From NCBI GenBank assembly GCA_965221815.1, contig OZ244915.1, positions 2,480,001 to 2,544,000 of the forward strand: DNA of 64,000 nucleotides, given 5' to 3'. Both the position numbers and the translations under genes were made by a program. Numbering within the stretch: position 1 is the first letter of the stretch; each line of letters begins with the position of its first letter. Positions 1-9,674 of this stretch are shown here, in pieces. A model generated the notes under the pieces. That model was not told where the DNA came from and did no database searches. It was given only the letters and a program-made list of their open reading frames with translations. This DNA is from JAPOXR01 sp965221815. GTDB lineage: Bacteria > Pseudomonadota > Alphaproteobacteria > Rhodobacterales > Rhodobacteraceae.

Positions 1-1
1 C

Positions 2-1219
2 GGGCTGTGGGGTCAGGCCTTTGCCGCACGCGATGATCATGGGGACCGGTTGCAGATTGATGGGAAAAGTCCTCGCCAGGTGGCGGCCTCGTCGGGTCAG
101 GCGACGACCCTGTTCGGCACCGTGACCTTTCCACGGGCACGCACTCGCCCGTCCGGTGCGGGACCCTCCGGGGTGCCAGCCGCGCAGGTTCTGGGTCTGA
201 CCACGGGTGGGGACGGGCGTGGCGGCCGGTCTCTCGGCGGCGATCATGGCCAGCCTGCCGGCGCGGGATGGGGCGGATCTGTGGCGCGGGTCCCGCAACG
301 AGCAGTCTGATCCGCCTGACGGCCGAGATGGGGCAGGAGTTTGAGGATCAGGCGGACGATCTCCTCACAGAGGTGCGGGGCGATGAGAGCCTGCATGATG
401 ATGCGGTGGCCCTGCGGGTCTCGCTGGATGGGACCCTGCTGCGGATGCCTGCGGAAGAGCGGGATGGACAGGCTTATGAACATGGCTGGCGTGAGGCCGC
501 CTGCGGCGTTGTGGCCCCACGCGACAGCAATGGGGCGATGCTCACACAGCGTACTTTTGCCCGGCTTCCCGAACCCGGCAAGACCTGTCTGAAACGCCAG
601 ATCAGCCAGGAGGTGTGGCAGGGGATGCCGCAGGCGCCGGCGCAGGGTCGAGAGTTGAAGATTGTCGCTATCGCCGATGGGGCCCGGGACAACGGGACTT
701 GTCTGGAGAGTTTGACCCCGGACATCCGGCTCATCGATGTCTGGCAGGCCGGCCAAGTCTCTCAAGGCCGCGGCCGATGCCGCTGACGGGGCCGAGAGCG
801 GCAAGGACACGGCGGGGTTCGACACACACAAGGCCATCCTGACAGACGATCCCCAGGGCGTGGGCAAGGTGATTGATGCATTGCGATATCTCAAGCGGAA
901 AAGCCCCGGGGCCGGCGAGATCACCACCGCCATTGGGTCTGTCCGTAGCCACCGTCAGCGGATGCGTGACCAAGCGGCCCGCGATGCCGGCTCTCCCATC
1001 GGCAGCGGGGCTGTCGAGGCGGCAAACAAAATGATCGTCAACACCCGGCTCAAGCGCTGGGGGCGTGCGGGTGGCCAGGGTGTTCTCACCTTCCGGGCCC
1101 GGCTCACATCAGGACGCTTTGACAACGTCGGGGCCCCACGGACCCACAGACGGCGACACGCCAGCGCCTGTCCCGCCGCGGCCAACGACAATCGCACGCC
1201 TCTTGCCAGGGTCGCCTGA
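2..1219 (+). pseudogene. ISKra4-family transposase remnant
   Basis: Translation in three frames recovers pieces of one DDE transposase: an N-terminal part in frame 2 up to about 230, a middle part in frame 1 (268-786) and a C-terminal part in frame 2 (737-1219). The middle part has the ISKra4-like stretch REAACGVV and an ADGARDNGTCLESLTPD block carrying a likely catalytic Asp. The C-terminal part has IGSGAVEAANK followed by RLKRWG, a hallmark of the family. At least two frameshifts separate these pieces, so no active enzyme is made. The 5' end lies outside the window. I am confident of the family and less so of exact frameshift positions. Confidence 0.75.
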
Positions 1220-1380
1220 TTCGCCAAATGAAACCGATCAGGAATCAATCATGGTCCAAACCCAGCCATAGGGGAATCACTCCCAGTTCAGGTTAGACAT
1301 CATGGATTGACCTGTCCCGATCCTGTCCCTGTATACAGGATCCAACGCAGAGGACCTCAAGAAGGCCAGCTATGGAGGAC

Positions 1381-2069
1381 ATGTCAATGTCAGACTATGA
1401 ATACAGTGCTTATGTGGGCCTTGACGTCCACAAGGATTCGCTTGCGGTGGCCATCGCTCGGCCCGGTCGGAGTGGGCCGGAGTGGCCGGGAACGATGGCG
1501 CACTCTCGGTCCGCACTTCTGCGCCTGATCCAGCGCCTGAGCCCGGATGGGCTCGTGCTCAGCTTCTGTGATGAGGCCGGCCCCTGTGGGTCTGGCCTCT
1601 ATCGGGAGATCACGGAGACGGGTCATCACTGCCTGGTCGTCGCGCCGGGGCTTGTGCCGCGGGGGGCCACGGATCGCATCAAGACGGATCGGCGTGATGC
1701 GACGATGCTGGCGCGCGAACACCGGTCTGGATCGCTCACGCCTGTCTGGGTTCCCGACCCGGAACAGGAGGCGATGCGGGACCTGACCCGGGCCCGTGAG
1801 GACATGAAAGCCCTGCAGACAAAAGCCCGTCAGCGCCTTGGCGCGTTCCTCCTCCGGCACGACCGCATCTATCCGGGCCGCAGCCGCTGGACGCAAGCCC
1901 ACACGCGCTGGCTGGAGGCCCAGGCGTTCGACAGTCCGGTGCAGCAGATCGTCTTCCAAGAATATGTGGATGCCGCCCGGGAGGCCACACGGCGGGTGGC
2001 GGATCTCGAGAATCAGATCCGCACCGCCGCCCAGGACGGGTCCCTGGCCCCTGTGGTGACCGCCCTGAT
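1381..2069 (+). pseudogene. IS110-family transposase, 5' part (split)
   Basis: The N-terminal RuvC-like DEDD domain of an IS110 transposase is intact: the first Asp in YVGLDVHKDS, the Glu in CDEAGP, and the DxxD-like block KTDRRDATML. The frame breaks at 2070, where the terminal repeat of another element begins. The C-terminal part, with the GITKTGN region, continues after 5412. The middle section normally joining them (about 40-50 residues) is absent, so sequence was lost as well as interrupted. Start at 1381 or 1387 is chosen because the conserved domain begins right after it. This is the outermost layer of a three-level nest. Confidence 0.8.
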
Positions 2070-2094
2070 CCTTTCAATGGTACACTGTTGACTC
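2070..2094 (+). repeat. Left terminal inverted repeat of the IS4-like element
   Basis: Reads CCTTTCAA, four variable bases, then ACACTGTTGACTC. It pairs with 5387-5411. Confidence 0.85.
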
Positions 2095-4048
2095 CGTGTT
2101 TGCGTGATCCCGGATGGCCCGGTGATGTTCGACGAAGAGTGACAGGATCAGATATCCCTGCCAGAGTTTGCGCGTTCCCGGCATCGGCTGCCGTTTTGCG
2201 GGTATGAAGCCGGCGAGGCGCGCGGTGTTGACTGCGAACTCTCCGACCGTTGGGTCCGGGTCCGGCGGGCCGCGTTGCTTGTTGTGGTTTGGCTTCGCCA
2301 TGTGCATGGCGAGGACCTGGATCTCGTCGGCATGGGCGACCGTCCGTGCCGGTGTTTCCGGTTTGCTTCGTGCGAGGCGTTCGATGGACATGACGGTGCA
2401 GGCGGTGATGGCGTCGAAGGCGAGGCAGCGGCGCAGGTCATCGGCGGCGTCGAGCCTGCGGTCCTTGATCCTTGTTCCGGTCTTCAGGGCGCTGAACCAT
2501 TCCTCGATCCGCCACCGTCCCTCGGACCACTGGGCGATGCGGAGCGCGTTCTCCGCGTCCGGGCCGCCCTCGGTGGTCAGCAGCAGCCAGTCGAGCGGCT
2601 TCTTTCCTTTCGGCGGCCGGGGTTCGATCACTCGCACGGCGAGCATGCGCAGCGGGGCCGTGCCCTCCGGCCGGTCGGTCGGCGGGATCAGGTCGACGAA
2701 TCCGGCGCGCACGTCGAGCTTCACGCCTCTGCGTTCCCTGCGCTTGCGGGGGCCGCCGCAGGCCGCGATGTCGATTGTCTTCCGGGCCACGATGTCAAGC
2801 CCGGCCGTCTGTTTGAACAGGTCCTCCGCCGCGCCGGCCTTCGTCAGGGCCCGTCGTCTGCTGGAGCGGCTGGCACGGACCAGCAGGCCCGCCCCGCCGG
2901 GGGCGTCGGCCGCGGCGCGGCCCATCGCCAGCAGTTCCCAGAAGTCGCCCTCCCGGTCGCAGAGGTTCACCACGCGGGTCTGCGGGCAGGCCGCCGCCAG
3001 CTCGGCGGACCGGGCGAAGGCCTCCGTCCAGCGCCCGCTCTCCTCGCCCTCCATTGCCGTCTCCCTTTCGACGGCGCGGAAGTCGGCGTCGAGATGGAAC
3101 ACCCCCAGCGCACAGCCGCCCGCGCTGAACGCGACGCCGACATGGGCCGCGATCCCCCGGCTGCCGGCCCCGCCGCCGCCGATGTCGACAAGGCCCTGGG
3201 TGGATTCCAGTCCACTATAATTCAGCATTGTCGTGTCCTGCACGGCCAGCACCACCGGCTGGTGGCGGCAGCGTGCGGCCATCGCCTCCTGGTGGGGCTC
3301 AAGGATGTCCCGCATGCCGACCCGCGGGTTCGACAAGAACCTGTACGCCGCCCGCTGCTCCGCCGCGCCGGGGAAGATCACCGGCAGCGGCGCCCCCGGA
3401 CGTGCGCACCAGGCCGCGCCCATCCTGACCAGACGCCCGCGGACGCGGGCGTCGCTGTGGGAACTCCGTCCGTACTCTGTCTCCGCCCATGTCGCATCCT
3501 CCCCCGCCTCGAGCGGCGGGCCGTCGCCGATCACCCGCTCCGGCGCACGTCCGAGAGCCTCCCGCCAGCCCGCCGCCAGCGGCTTCGCGTACACCCGGAG
3601 CCGCGGCCCCTTGCCCGGTGCCCGGCAGCACGTCCAGCCCGCCGCACGGTAGCTGAACCCCGTGTGCTCCGGGCCCACATAGCTGTAAACCAGCTCCGGG
3701 CGGACACCGTAACGTCCTTCCCAGTCATCGGCAACGCGGTCGGCGAGCCGCGAGAGCGCGTGCGAGGCCAGTCCGTGAACGCGGACGCCCGGAAGCAGAA
3801 GGAACCTGTCGTTGTTGACCACGCGTCCGATGTGGGCGTCCCGCGCCGCCGGCGACCAGCCGATGTGAAGGTCGCGCGCCTTGTGGTGCCAGGAGGCGGC
3901 CCCGACGGTGAACCCGCCAAGGACACCATGCGCGGAAGAACGAATCCAATAGCGGAGGCGCCCGCCAGGACAGGCGGCATCACCTGCGGGATGATGCGTG
4001 GCCATCATCGCACGCGCCAAGCTCCTCTCGGCGGCGGCGACCGGAACC

Positions 4049-4056
4049 ACCTCGAC
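4049..4056. repeat. Target site duplication, left copy
   Basis: ACCTCGAC directly abuts the left inverted repeat of the 990-bp element. The same 8 bases abut its right end at 5047-5054. Confidence 0.9.
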
Positions 4057-4207
4057 GGTAGTGGCTCAGTTTGAACATTGCAAAGCTTGCGTGGGGAAAA
4101 GGCGGCCAGGAGGCCGCCCTGTGTTCGGGATGTTCCGCGATCCTCCAGCGATATCCGGTTCCGGATTGACGCCCTAGCGTGGCCCGCACTCCAGATAACC
4201 GGATGGC

Positions 4208-4961
4208 TCAGCTGTCGAGGTCCGGACAATTGAGATACCGCCTTTGCTCCTGGCTCTGCGTAGTCTGGCCGGCGAGGATGTGTCTTCCGTTGCGCGTGCC
4301 GTTGCAATAGCAGTCCCGAATGTCCTGCCTCGTGCTGGCCACCGCATAGCACCCGGTCCGGTTATATTGGGCTAGGTTGGGTCGCAACTCGCCCTCAACA
4401 ACAACCAGGTTCTGCTCCGCATTCGTGAACACGCCGCGGGTCTTGAAGCAGCGGCGGATCAGGGGGTTGTCCATTGCTGCTTGCTCGTAAATGATGAACA
4501 CATAGCGCGTGTTCTTTTTCAGGCCAGTAAATGGACGTTGGTTGGCTGATATGCGCGAACTCGGTTCTGTGGTGACGATGCCTAAACTCTGACTCGTCAG
4601 GATGGAGCCGGAACTGCCAACCCCATTTTCCCGTATAGACATAGATAGACTGTAGCTCTGTTTTGTCGTTCCGGCCAACATTCTCACATCAGCAAGGTTA
4701 ATCCCCGGTGTAGATATTGTTACAGTTTTGTCTGTAAGATCCGCCACTCCCGTATCAATGGCATTGATTTGAGATGAGCCGCCTTGCGTGCAGGCGTCTG
4801 GCCCTTCGGTCTCTGGAATGACCAGCTCCATCTGGGCGGCGGCGGGCAGGGCGAGGGTGAGGGCCACCAGGGCGGCGGCCAGTGCCGTCAGGCACTTAAG
4901 TTGTGCGATACCGCATGGGAGGGGGGGGGGGGGGGGGGGGTAAATTAAGGTAATCTTTCAT
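4208..4961 (-). CDS. Exported protein behind a poly-C tract (frame OFF in this sequence)
   Basis: A 219-codon frame (GTG 4867 to 4208) encodes a signal-peptide-like start (LALPAAAQ cleavage region) and a Cys-containing mature domain with a fibronectin-like phrase GLKKNTRYVF and a late RDCYCNGTRNGR motif. The signal peptide is only complete if translation enters from upstream. A good start exists at ATG 4961 with GGAGAAG at 4971-4965, but 20 Cs (plus-strand Gs 4921-4940) lie between. With 20 Cs this start ends in a stop at once; with 19 or 22 Cs it reads straight into the signal peptide and the whole protein. Function unknown. The alternative is leaky initiation at GTG 4867. Confidence 0.6.
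4921..4940. repeat. Homopolymer tract of 20 G (poly-C on the coding strand)
   Basis: An uninterrupted run of 20 Gs between the start codon at 4961 and the body of the exported-protein frame. Slippage by one base changes the frame. The exact length may be unreliable because such runs are error-prone in sequencing. Confidence 0.9.
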
Positions 4962-5027
4962 TTTCTTCTCCAGAGTGAAATAAAATTTCGTTGATTATAC
5001 CCATTTCAGCCGGCAAACGGGCGGATT

Positions 5028-5054
5028 TTCAAACTGGGCCACTACCACCTCGAC
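5028..5054. repeat. Right inverted repeat (5028-5046) and right target duplication (5047-5054)
   Basis: The repeat ends CCACTACC, the reverse complement of the left end apart from one base. It is followed by the second ACCTCGAC copy. Confidence 0.9.
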
Positions 5055-5386
5055 CGCGCCGAGAGCGGCGAGGGAACACGACAACGACGTGTCGGGATAG
5101 TCCCGGGAAGGAACCCACGATTCCAGGACGAACCCGTCCAACGGACGGGCTTCCGGAAGGGGAAGATCAAGAGCCGAGGACAGCTTCGGCAGGACGGCCC
5201 GGGCCGAAGCAAGGCACAGGGCACCCTTCGCGTTCCTCCAGTCCTCACGCGCGCACAGCCCGCGCGCAAGAGCACCACGAGTGCTGTCCCCAGCCAAAAG
5301 CTGCGCCTTCAGCCAGTCCACCGTCTCGGGTGTGTAATGTCGGAGACCGATTCTCATGCATCCGGCAATACGACATCAGAAACCCC

Positions 5387-5411
5387 GAGTCAACAGTGTC
5401 CAGTTGAAAGG
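5387..5411 (-). repeat. Right terminal inverted repeat of the IS4-like element
   Basis: GAGTCAACAGTGT followed by a stretch ending TTGAAAGG; the reverse complement matches 2070-2094 at 22 of 25 bases. Confidence 0.85.
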
Positions 5412-5778
5412 CCCTGTGCACTGGATATTCCGCATGAGATCAAGCGACGTGAAGACCGGGCGGCGGCGCACCAGCGGGATCACCAAGACCGGCAACAGCC
5501 ATGTCCGGCGGATCCTGGTGGAAGCGGCGTGGAACTACCGTTTCCCGGCCCGCAAGACGCGGCACCTGCAGGCGAAGACCGCCGGGGCTCCGGACCGGGT
5601 ACAAGCCATCGCCTGGCAGGCCCAGAAGCGACTCTGCGGCCGTGACCGCCATCTCAGCGCTGTGCGCAAGCCTCAATGCAAGGTCACCACAGCCGTGGCC
5701 CGGGAGCTCGTGGGCTTCATCGGGGCCATCGTCTGTGAAACCACCGGGCGGCCGCATGCCAGCCGTGCCCTGACCTGA
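5412..5778 (+). pseudogene. IS110-family transposase, 3' part
   Basis: This is the C-terminal transposase_20 region of the IS110 gene that starts at 1381. It contains SGITKTGNSHVRR and ILVEAAWNYRF, typical for the family. It follows the right repeat of the inserted element and is in no frame continuous with the 5' part. About 250 bases downstream (to about 6050) hold no gene I recognise and probably include the IS110 right end. Confidence 0.8.
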
Positions 5779-6260
5779 ACCCGCCCATCCAAGATCATGA
5801 TCGAGTCCGGGTGCAGGCAGAACGGAAGGAGAACCCTCGTTCACTTTACGCGGCACAGCCGTTGGTCTGTGACCCGCGCTCTTAGAGAGAGGCCGCTCCG
5901 TGACGACAGTGACGTCTGGCGGCACCCAACCCGCGAATATCAGTGTGATCCACCGTCGCAACCACGGCCTGTATCCCGACCCGATCATGATCTTGTCAGG
6001 AGTCATGCCATGACCTAATAGAGGAAAATCAGCGGTCAATCCATATCAAAGTGTTGGTTTTCTTTGGAAGGCATCCTATTCTCTTTGAGAACTGGCAACG
6101 ATGTTGTTGCCGCCTTTCTTCTGCCTGCAAAATCTCAACCAAAGTCGCCACTGAATCTCATGCAAAGTCGCCACCCTTCGGTGGGGTGGATTTTGTGACT
6201 TTGAGGGGCCTGTCGTTCCCCTCAATCTCGATGGGTCAAACTTATCGAGGAGACAGGAGA

Positions 6261-7771
6261 ATGGCCAATCGGAGGCTGACCATGAGGACGGTGAAGACGT
6301 TCTTGACGTTGCATTTTGAAGCGGCGTTGAGTGATCGTGCGGTTGCGGTTCAGTGTGGGATATCGCGGCGGTCTGTGGCGCAGACATTGGCGCGTTTTTC
6401 GGCGTCGGGTTTGAGTGGGTCGGCGGCAACTGACATTGATGATGGAATGTTGGAGGATCGTCTTGATCCCCCTGTTGCGGATCAGCGGGAGGGAGCGGCG
6501 CCTGACGGGTCGGCGGTTGCGCGACAGCTGGCGCGTCAGGGCGTGACGTTGAAGCGTCTCTGGCAGGAGTGGCGGGCGGCGAATCCTGGTGGCATGAGTG
6601 ATCCCACCTGGTGTCGTCAGTTTGCGGCGTGGCGCCCGTATCGGGATGTGACGATGCGGATGAACCGGCGGGCGGGCGGTTGTTCCTTGACGATGCCGAG
6701 ATGACGGTTCCGCTTTGCCGGGACGGTACCACATATCAGACACACATATGTGTGGTGGCGATGGGTTTGTCGGGTCGGTTGTTTGTCGCGGCGTCGCACC
6801 GTCAGTGTTGAGAAGACGGGTGTCGGTCGCATGTGCGCTGTTTTGAGGATAGGGGCTGTCTTCCGGTTGCTGTGGTCCCGGATCATGTCAAGGCGGCGGC
6901 GGGGCGGGCTTCACGCGATGATCCGGTCTGATGCGCGACATATCAAGATTGTCTTGATCATGAGGGTGGGCTTGGTTTTCCGGCGCGCCTTCGCAAGCCG
7001 CGCTACACGGGTTGGGTTGAGACGGGCGTCAAGTTGATTGAGCCGGCCGTTCTGGCACCGTTGCGGGACCCTGTCTTTCATGATCTGGGGGATGTGAACG
7101 CCGAGATCGCGCGGCGGGTGCACGATGTGAAGACACGGCCCGATGCCGATGGGTCAGGCGATGGCCGTCAGGGGCGGTTTGAGACGATTGATGCCCCGCA
7201 TATGCGTGAGCTGCCGACACGCCGCTGGCAGCCTATTGTCTGGCGTCGAAACACGGTTCACCGTGACGATCATATCGTGGTGAACCGCCATGCCGATTCG
7301 GTGCCCTCTGCGGATGTCGGCAAAGAGGTTGATGTCCGGATCCGTGGGCAGATCGTTGATGTCTTCTGTGACCACAAGACGATCGCCAGCCCTGCGGTGC
7401 GTGATCTCCGGGGCGGCGCAACAACCGTCAGGGCCCATCAATCTGCCGATGCGGTTGACACCCGTGGGCAGATTGAGGCGCGGGCCGCGTCACTGGGTCC
7501 CGATGTCCGGCCATTCATCAGCGTGATCATTAAGAAGTTTCCCCACCCGGAATTGGCCTTTCGCGCCTGCGACGGGGTGCTCAACTTGGCGCGGGCGGGA
7601 GAGCCGGGCCGCCTCAACCCAGCATGCCACACTGCACGCGAACTGGGCGTGGAGACACGCAAAGGTCTCGACAACATCATGCGCACCCGGGTTGATCTCA
7701 TCGCAGCGGAAGAGGCTGAAACGACACCGTATCTGCATGCCCATCTGCGCGGCGCGGACTCTGACCAATGA
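6261..7771 (+). pseudogene. istA: istA transposase, frameshifted
   Basis: The start ATG 6261 is preceded by AGGAGA. The N-terminal helix-turn-helix (LSDRAVAVQCGISRRSVAQ) is intact to about 6704. The frame then changes, and the catalytic-core region is scattered over 6611-7030, including the Asp-rich piece FLDDAEMTVPL. The C-terminal part is open from about 7034 to 7771. At least two frameshifts separate these, so the integrase is inactive. It overlaps istB by 4 bases, the usual IS21 arrangement. Confidence 0.8.
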
Positions 7772-8384
7772 CAAGCCCTATGACCGCTCCTCATCCCTGG
7801 GAAGCCCGGATCGCATCACGGCGCCTTCCCGGCATGCTGGCAGCGTTTCGTGAACAGATAGCACGCCAGGATCTCGCCCACGTGGCCTCAATCGCAGCGT
7901 CGTGCTCTCCCTCGCCAATTGCCGCTGGATCCACCAAGGTGCGAATATCCTCATCACCGGCCCCTGCGGAACGGGCAAGACAGGGATTGCCTGCGCCCTG
8001 GCCCACAAAGCCTGTCTCGAAGGTTTCCAGGCGCTGCATCTGCGCCTGCCACACCGGCTCAGTGATCTGCGTATCGCGCATGGCGAAGGCACCATCACCA
8101 AATTCGATCAAAACCTCGATCGGACCGATGTGATCATTCTCGACGATTGGGGCCTGGCACCGCTTGATGCCGCCCGCGGACGCGACCGCCTCGAAATCCT
8201 CGATGATCGCTTGGCCCGTCAGACCAAAATCGTCACCAGCCAGCTGCCGGTGTCCGAATGGCACGGTCAGATCACACAACCCCCCGTCGCCGATGCGATC
8301 CTCGACCGGCTTGTCCACGGTGCCGGCCGGTTTGAACTGAGCGGTGATTCCCGGCGCGGCGATAGGGAAGGACATCATCCATGA
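7768..8384 (+). pseudogene. istB: istB helper ATPase, frameshifted
   Basis: IstB is the AAA+ helper of IS21 transposition. The first 45 or so codons (7768-7900) are in one frame and the ATPase core in another (7902-8384). Walker A GPCGTGKT, Walker B VIILDDWGL and the sensor-like TSQLPV region are visible. One frameshift near 7900 breaks the gene; the rest is well preserved, so inactivation looks recent. Confidence 0.85.
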
Positions 8385-8649
8385 TCTCCCCAAAAAAGCC
8401 AACCGATAGAATCTGCAGTTCTTCATCTGTTCCTCTGCGGACTCCCGCAGAGGAACAGATGCCAACGCTCCTTCTCCACTCCAGAACAGACCCACACAAG
8501 GAAACTTGAGATGACAACCCAAAATCGCTACCATGGACCACCCCCACCGAAGGGTGGCGACTTTGCGTGAGATTCAGTGGCACCTTTCATGAGATTCAGC
8601 ACTTCTGCCGTCATCCAAATTCATGCATAATACGAAATCAGGCCAAAAA

Positions 8650-9540
8650 ATGATTGCTACAAGGATACGAGGCGGATTGGGCAATCAACTCTTTCAATAT
8701 GCTTGTGGTCGTGCGGTGGCGCTAGAAATTGGAACAAATTTAGCTCTTGATATAAGAGAGTACGTAAAGGACCAACAATTTCCATGCCTTCTGGATCAAT
8801 TTAAAGTTTCAGACATTGTCACCGAGTGCGACCGCTTACCCCCTTGGCGGGGAATGTCCTTGCTTGAAGCAATTAAGTGTTATTTCAATCAATCTCTCTC
8901 TACATTCAGGGAAGATTTTACTAACGGATTCGATCCCCGAATCAAGAATGTCTGTGATGATACCTTATTAAAGGGATACTGGCAGTCAGAACAATATTTT
9001 TCTAAACACTCGGCCACTATTCGAGATGACCTCGTCTTCAAGACATCACCGTCAGGAAAGAATGCTGAAACAATCGCTAAAATAACCGATCCAAAAACAA
9101 CCGCAATTAGTATTCACATGCGGCGAGGCGATTATGTATCAAATAAATATTTTTTGAGACTCATGGGAACTGTCGAATTAGAATACTATAAACAGGCGCT
9201 AGAATACATTATTGGCAAAGTCGAGAGGGTCGAGAGCGATCCAGTAGCCTTCGTTTTTTCAGATGAACCCGCTTATGCACGAGAAACGTTGCTACCAAAA
9301 CTACCATGCAAGTCACACCTGATTTCTCACAACGATCACTTAACGGCACATGAAGATTTGCGCCTGATGTCAGCGTGTCAACACAACATCATTGCAAACT
9401 CCACTTTTTCTTGGTGGGGTGCTTGGTTGAATCCATCTCTGAAAAAACTGGTTGTTGCGCCAAAGAATTGGTTCAGTTCTCCTGATGTCTCTGAACAGGC
9501 AAATCATGACATCGTTCCGCAGGCATGGTTGAGGATGTAA
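8650..9540 (+). CDS. GT11 family alpha-1,2-fucosyltransferase-like
   Basis: The 296-residue protein starts with the GT11 signature GGLGNQLFQYA and has the GDP-fucose-binding motif HMRRGDYVS at residues 156-164, with the C-terminal STFSWWGAWL block. Family knowledge predicts transfer of fucose from GDP-Fuc to a galactose in a surface glycan. ATG 8650 is chosen because the conserved fold begins immediately; ATG 8623 would add nine residues. The gene is AT-richer than its IS-rich surroundings and opens a four-gene glycosyltransferase cluster, which suggests acquisition by transfer. Acceptor unknown. Confidence 0.9.
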   Translation: MIATRIRGGLGNQLFQYACGRAVALEIGTNLALDIREYVKDQQFPCLLDQFKVSDIVTECDRLPPWRGMSLLEAIKCYFNQSLSTFREDFTNGFDPRIKNVCDDTLLKGYWQSEQYFSKHSATIRDDLVFKTSPSGKNAETIAKITDPKTTAISIHMRRGDYVSNKYFLRLMGTVELEYYKQALEYIIGKVERVESDPVAFVFSDEPAYARETLLPKLPCKSHLISHNDHLTAHEDLRLMSACQHNIIANSTFSWWGAWLNPSLKKLVVAPKNWFSSPDVSEQANHDIVPQAWLRM

Positions 9541-9552
9541 TTTTTGAAGAAT

Positions 9553-9640
9553 TATATACCTGACTACCCATCGTACCATACGTAGTGATCACGAGTGATT
9601 GATAATAGAATATGTAGTGGCTTGGGTAGTTAAGTATATA
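9553..9640. repeat. 88-bp palindromic repeat, family B copy 1
   Basis: Begins TATATACCTGACTACCC and ends in a near inverted copy (GGGTAGTT...TATATA), with a central TGATTGATAATAGAATATG block. It lies just after the GT11 gene. Nearly identical copies are at 30896-30983 and, truncated and inverted, 35910-35987. Confidence 0.9.
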
Positions 9641-9674
9641 AGCCCCAAATTTTGAGATCCAAAACCCGAATCTA

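Larger units (their letters stand above)
4057..5046. mobile_element. 990-bp non-autonomous element with exported-protein cargo
   Basis: The ends are 19-base inverted repeats (4057-4075 and 5028-5046) that differ at one position, starting GGTAGTGGC and ending in TTTGAA on the inner side. An 8-bp duplication ACCTCGAC flanks it exactly, and excision restores the reading frame of the interrupted transposase. No transposase is inside. Its only plausible gene is the exported protein at 4208-4961. An 8-bp duplication is compatible with IS1595-, IS66- or IS256-type movement; I cannot choose the family. It must be mobilised in trans. Confidence 0.9.
2074..5357 (-). pseudogene. DruA/DUF4338-Tn5-like transposase fusion, interrupted
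   Basis: The gene begins at 5357, runs to 5055, and resumes at 4056 down to 2074; deleting 4057-5054 restores a single frame of about 761 codons. The first roughly 300 residues match the DUF4338 domain known from the Druantia protein DruA, including RYWIRSSAHG, ARDLHIGW and VVNNDRFLLLPGVRV. The rest is an IS4/Tn5-type DDE transposase: first Asp in VQDTTMLNYSG, second in CDREGDFWE, and Glu in WRIEEWFSALKTG. The IS4 part lies downstream of the DruA part in one chain. The insertion separates about 100 N-terminal residues; the remaining 658-codon frame could still be translated from GTG 4050, but without the start of the DruA domain. The role of DUF4338 in transposition is not known to me. Confidence 0.85.
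2070..5411. mobile_element. IS4-family (Tn5-like) element with DruA-fused transposase
   Basis: The element is bounded by 25-base inverted repeats at 2070-2094 and 5387-5411 that match at 22 of 25 positions and share an identical inner block, ACACTGTTGACTC. It sits inside an IS110 gene. Its transposase is on the minus strand and its stop codon lies within the left repeat. Removing the 990-bp insert at 4057-5046 gives an element of about 2.35 kb. I see no clean target duplication, which agrees with the loss of host IS110 sequence at the junction. Confidence 0.8.
6147..8581. mobile_element. IS21-family element, decayed
   Basis: Inverted terminal repeats of about 44 bases lie at 6147-6190 and 8538-8581 and contain AAAGTCGCCACCCTTCGGTG. 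Shorter copies of the motif GAGATTCAG recur just outside the right end, as expected for the multiple terminal repeats of IS21 elements. Both genes, istA and istB, are frameshifted. The right end lies about 70 bases before the first glycosyltransferase gene. Confidence 0.85.

Noticed and set aside
2275..4074. A 599-codon plus-strand open frame
   Set aside because: It lies antisense to the DruA-fused transposase, whose domains are recognisable; the frame is open only because of high GC content.
4921..4940. Treating the poly-G run purely as an assembly gap filler
   Set aside because: Flanks are continuous with a sensible start codon on one side and a signal peptide on the other, and the element ends are exact. 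Its exact length remains uncertain.
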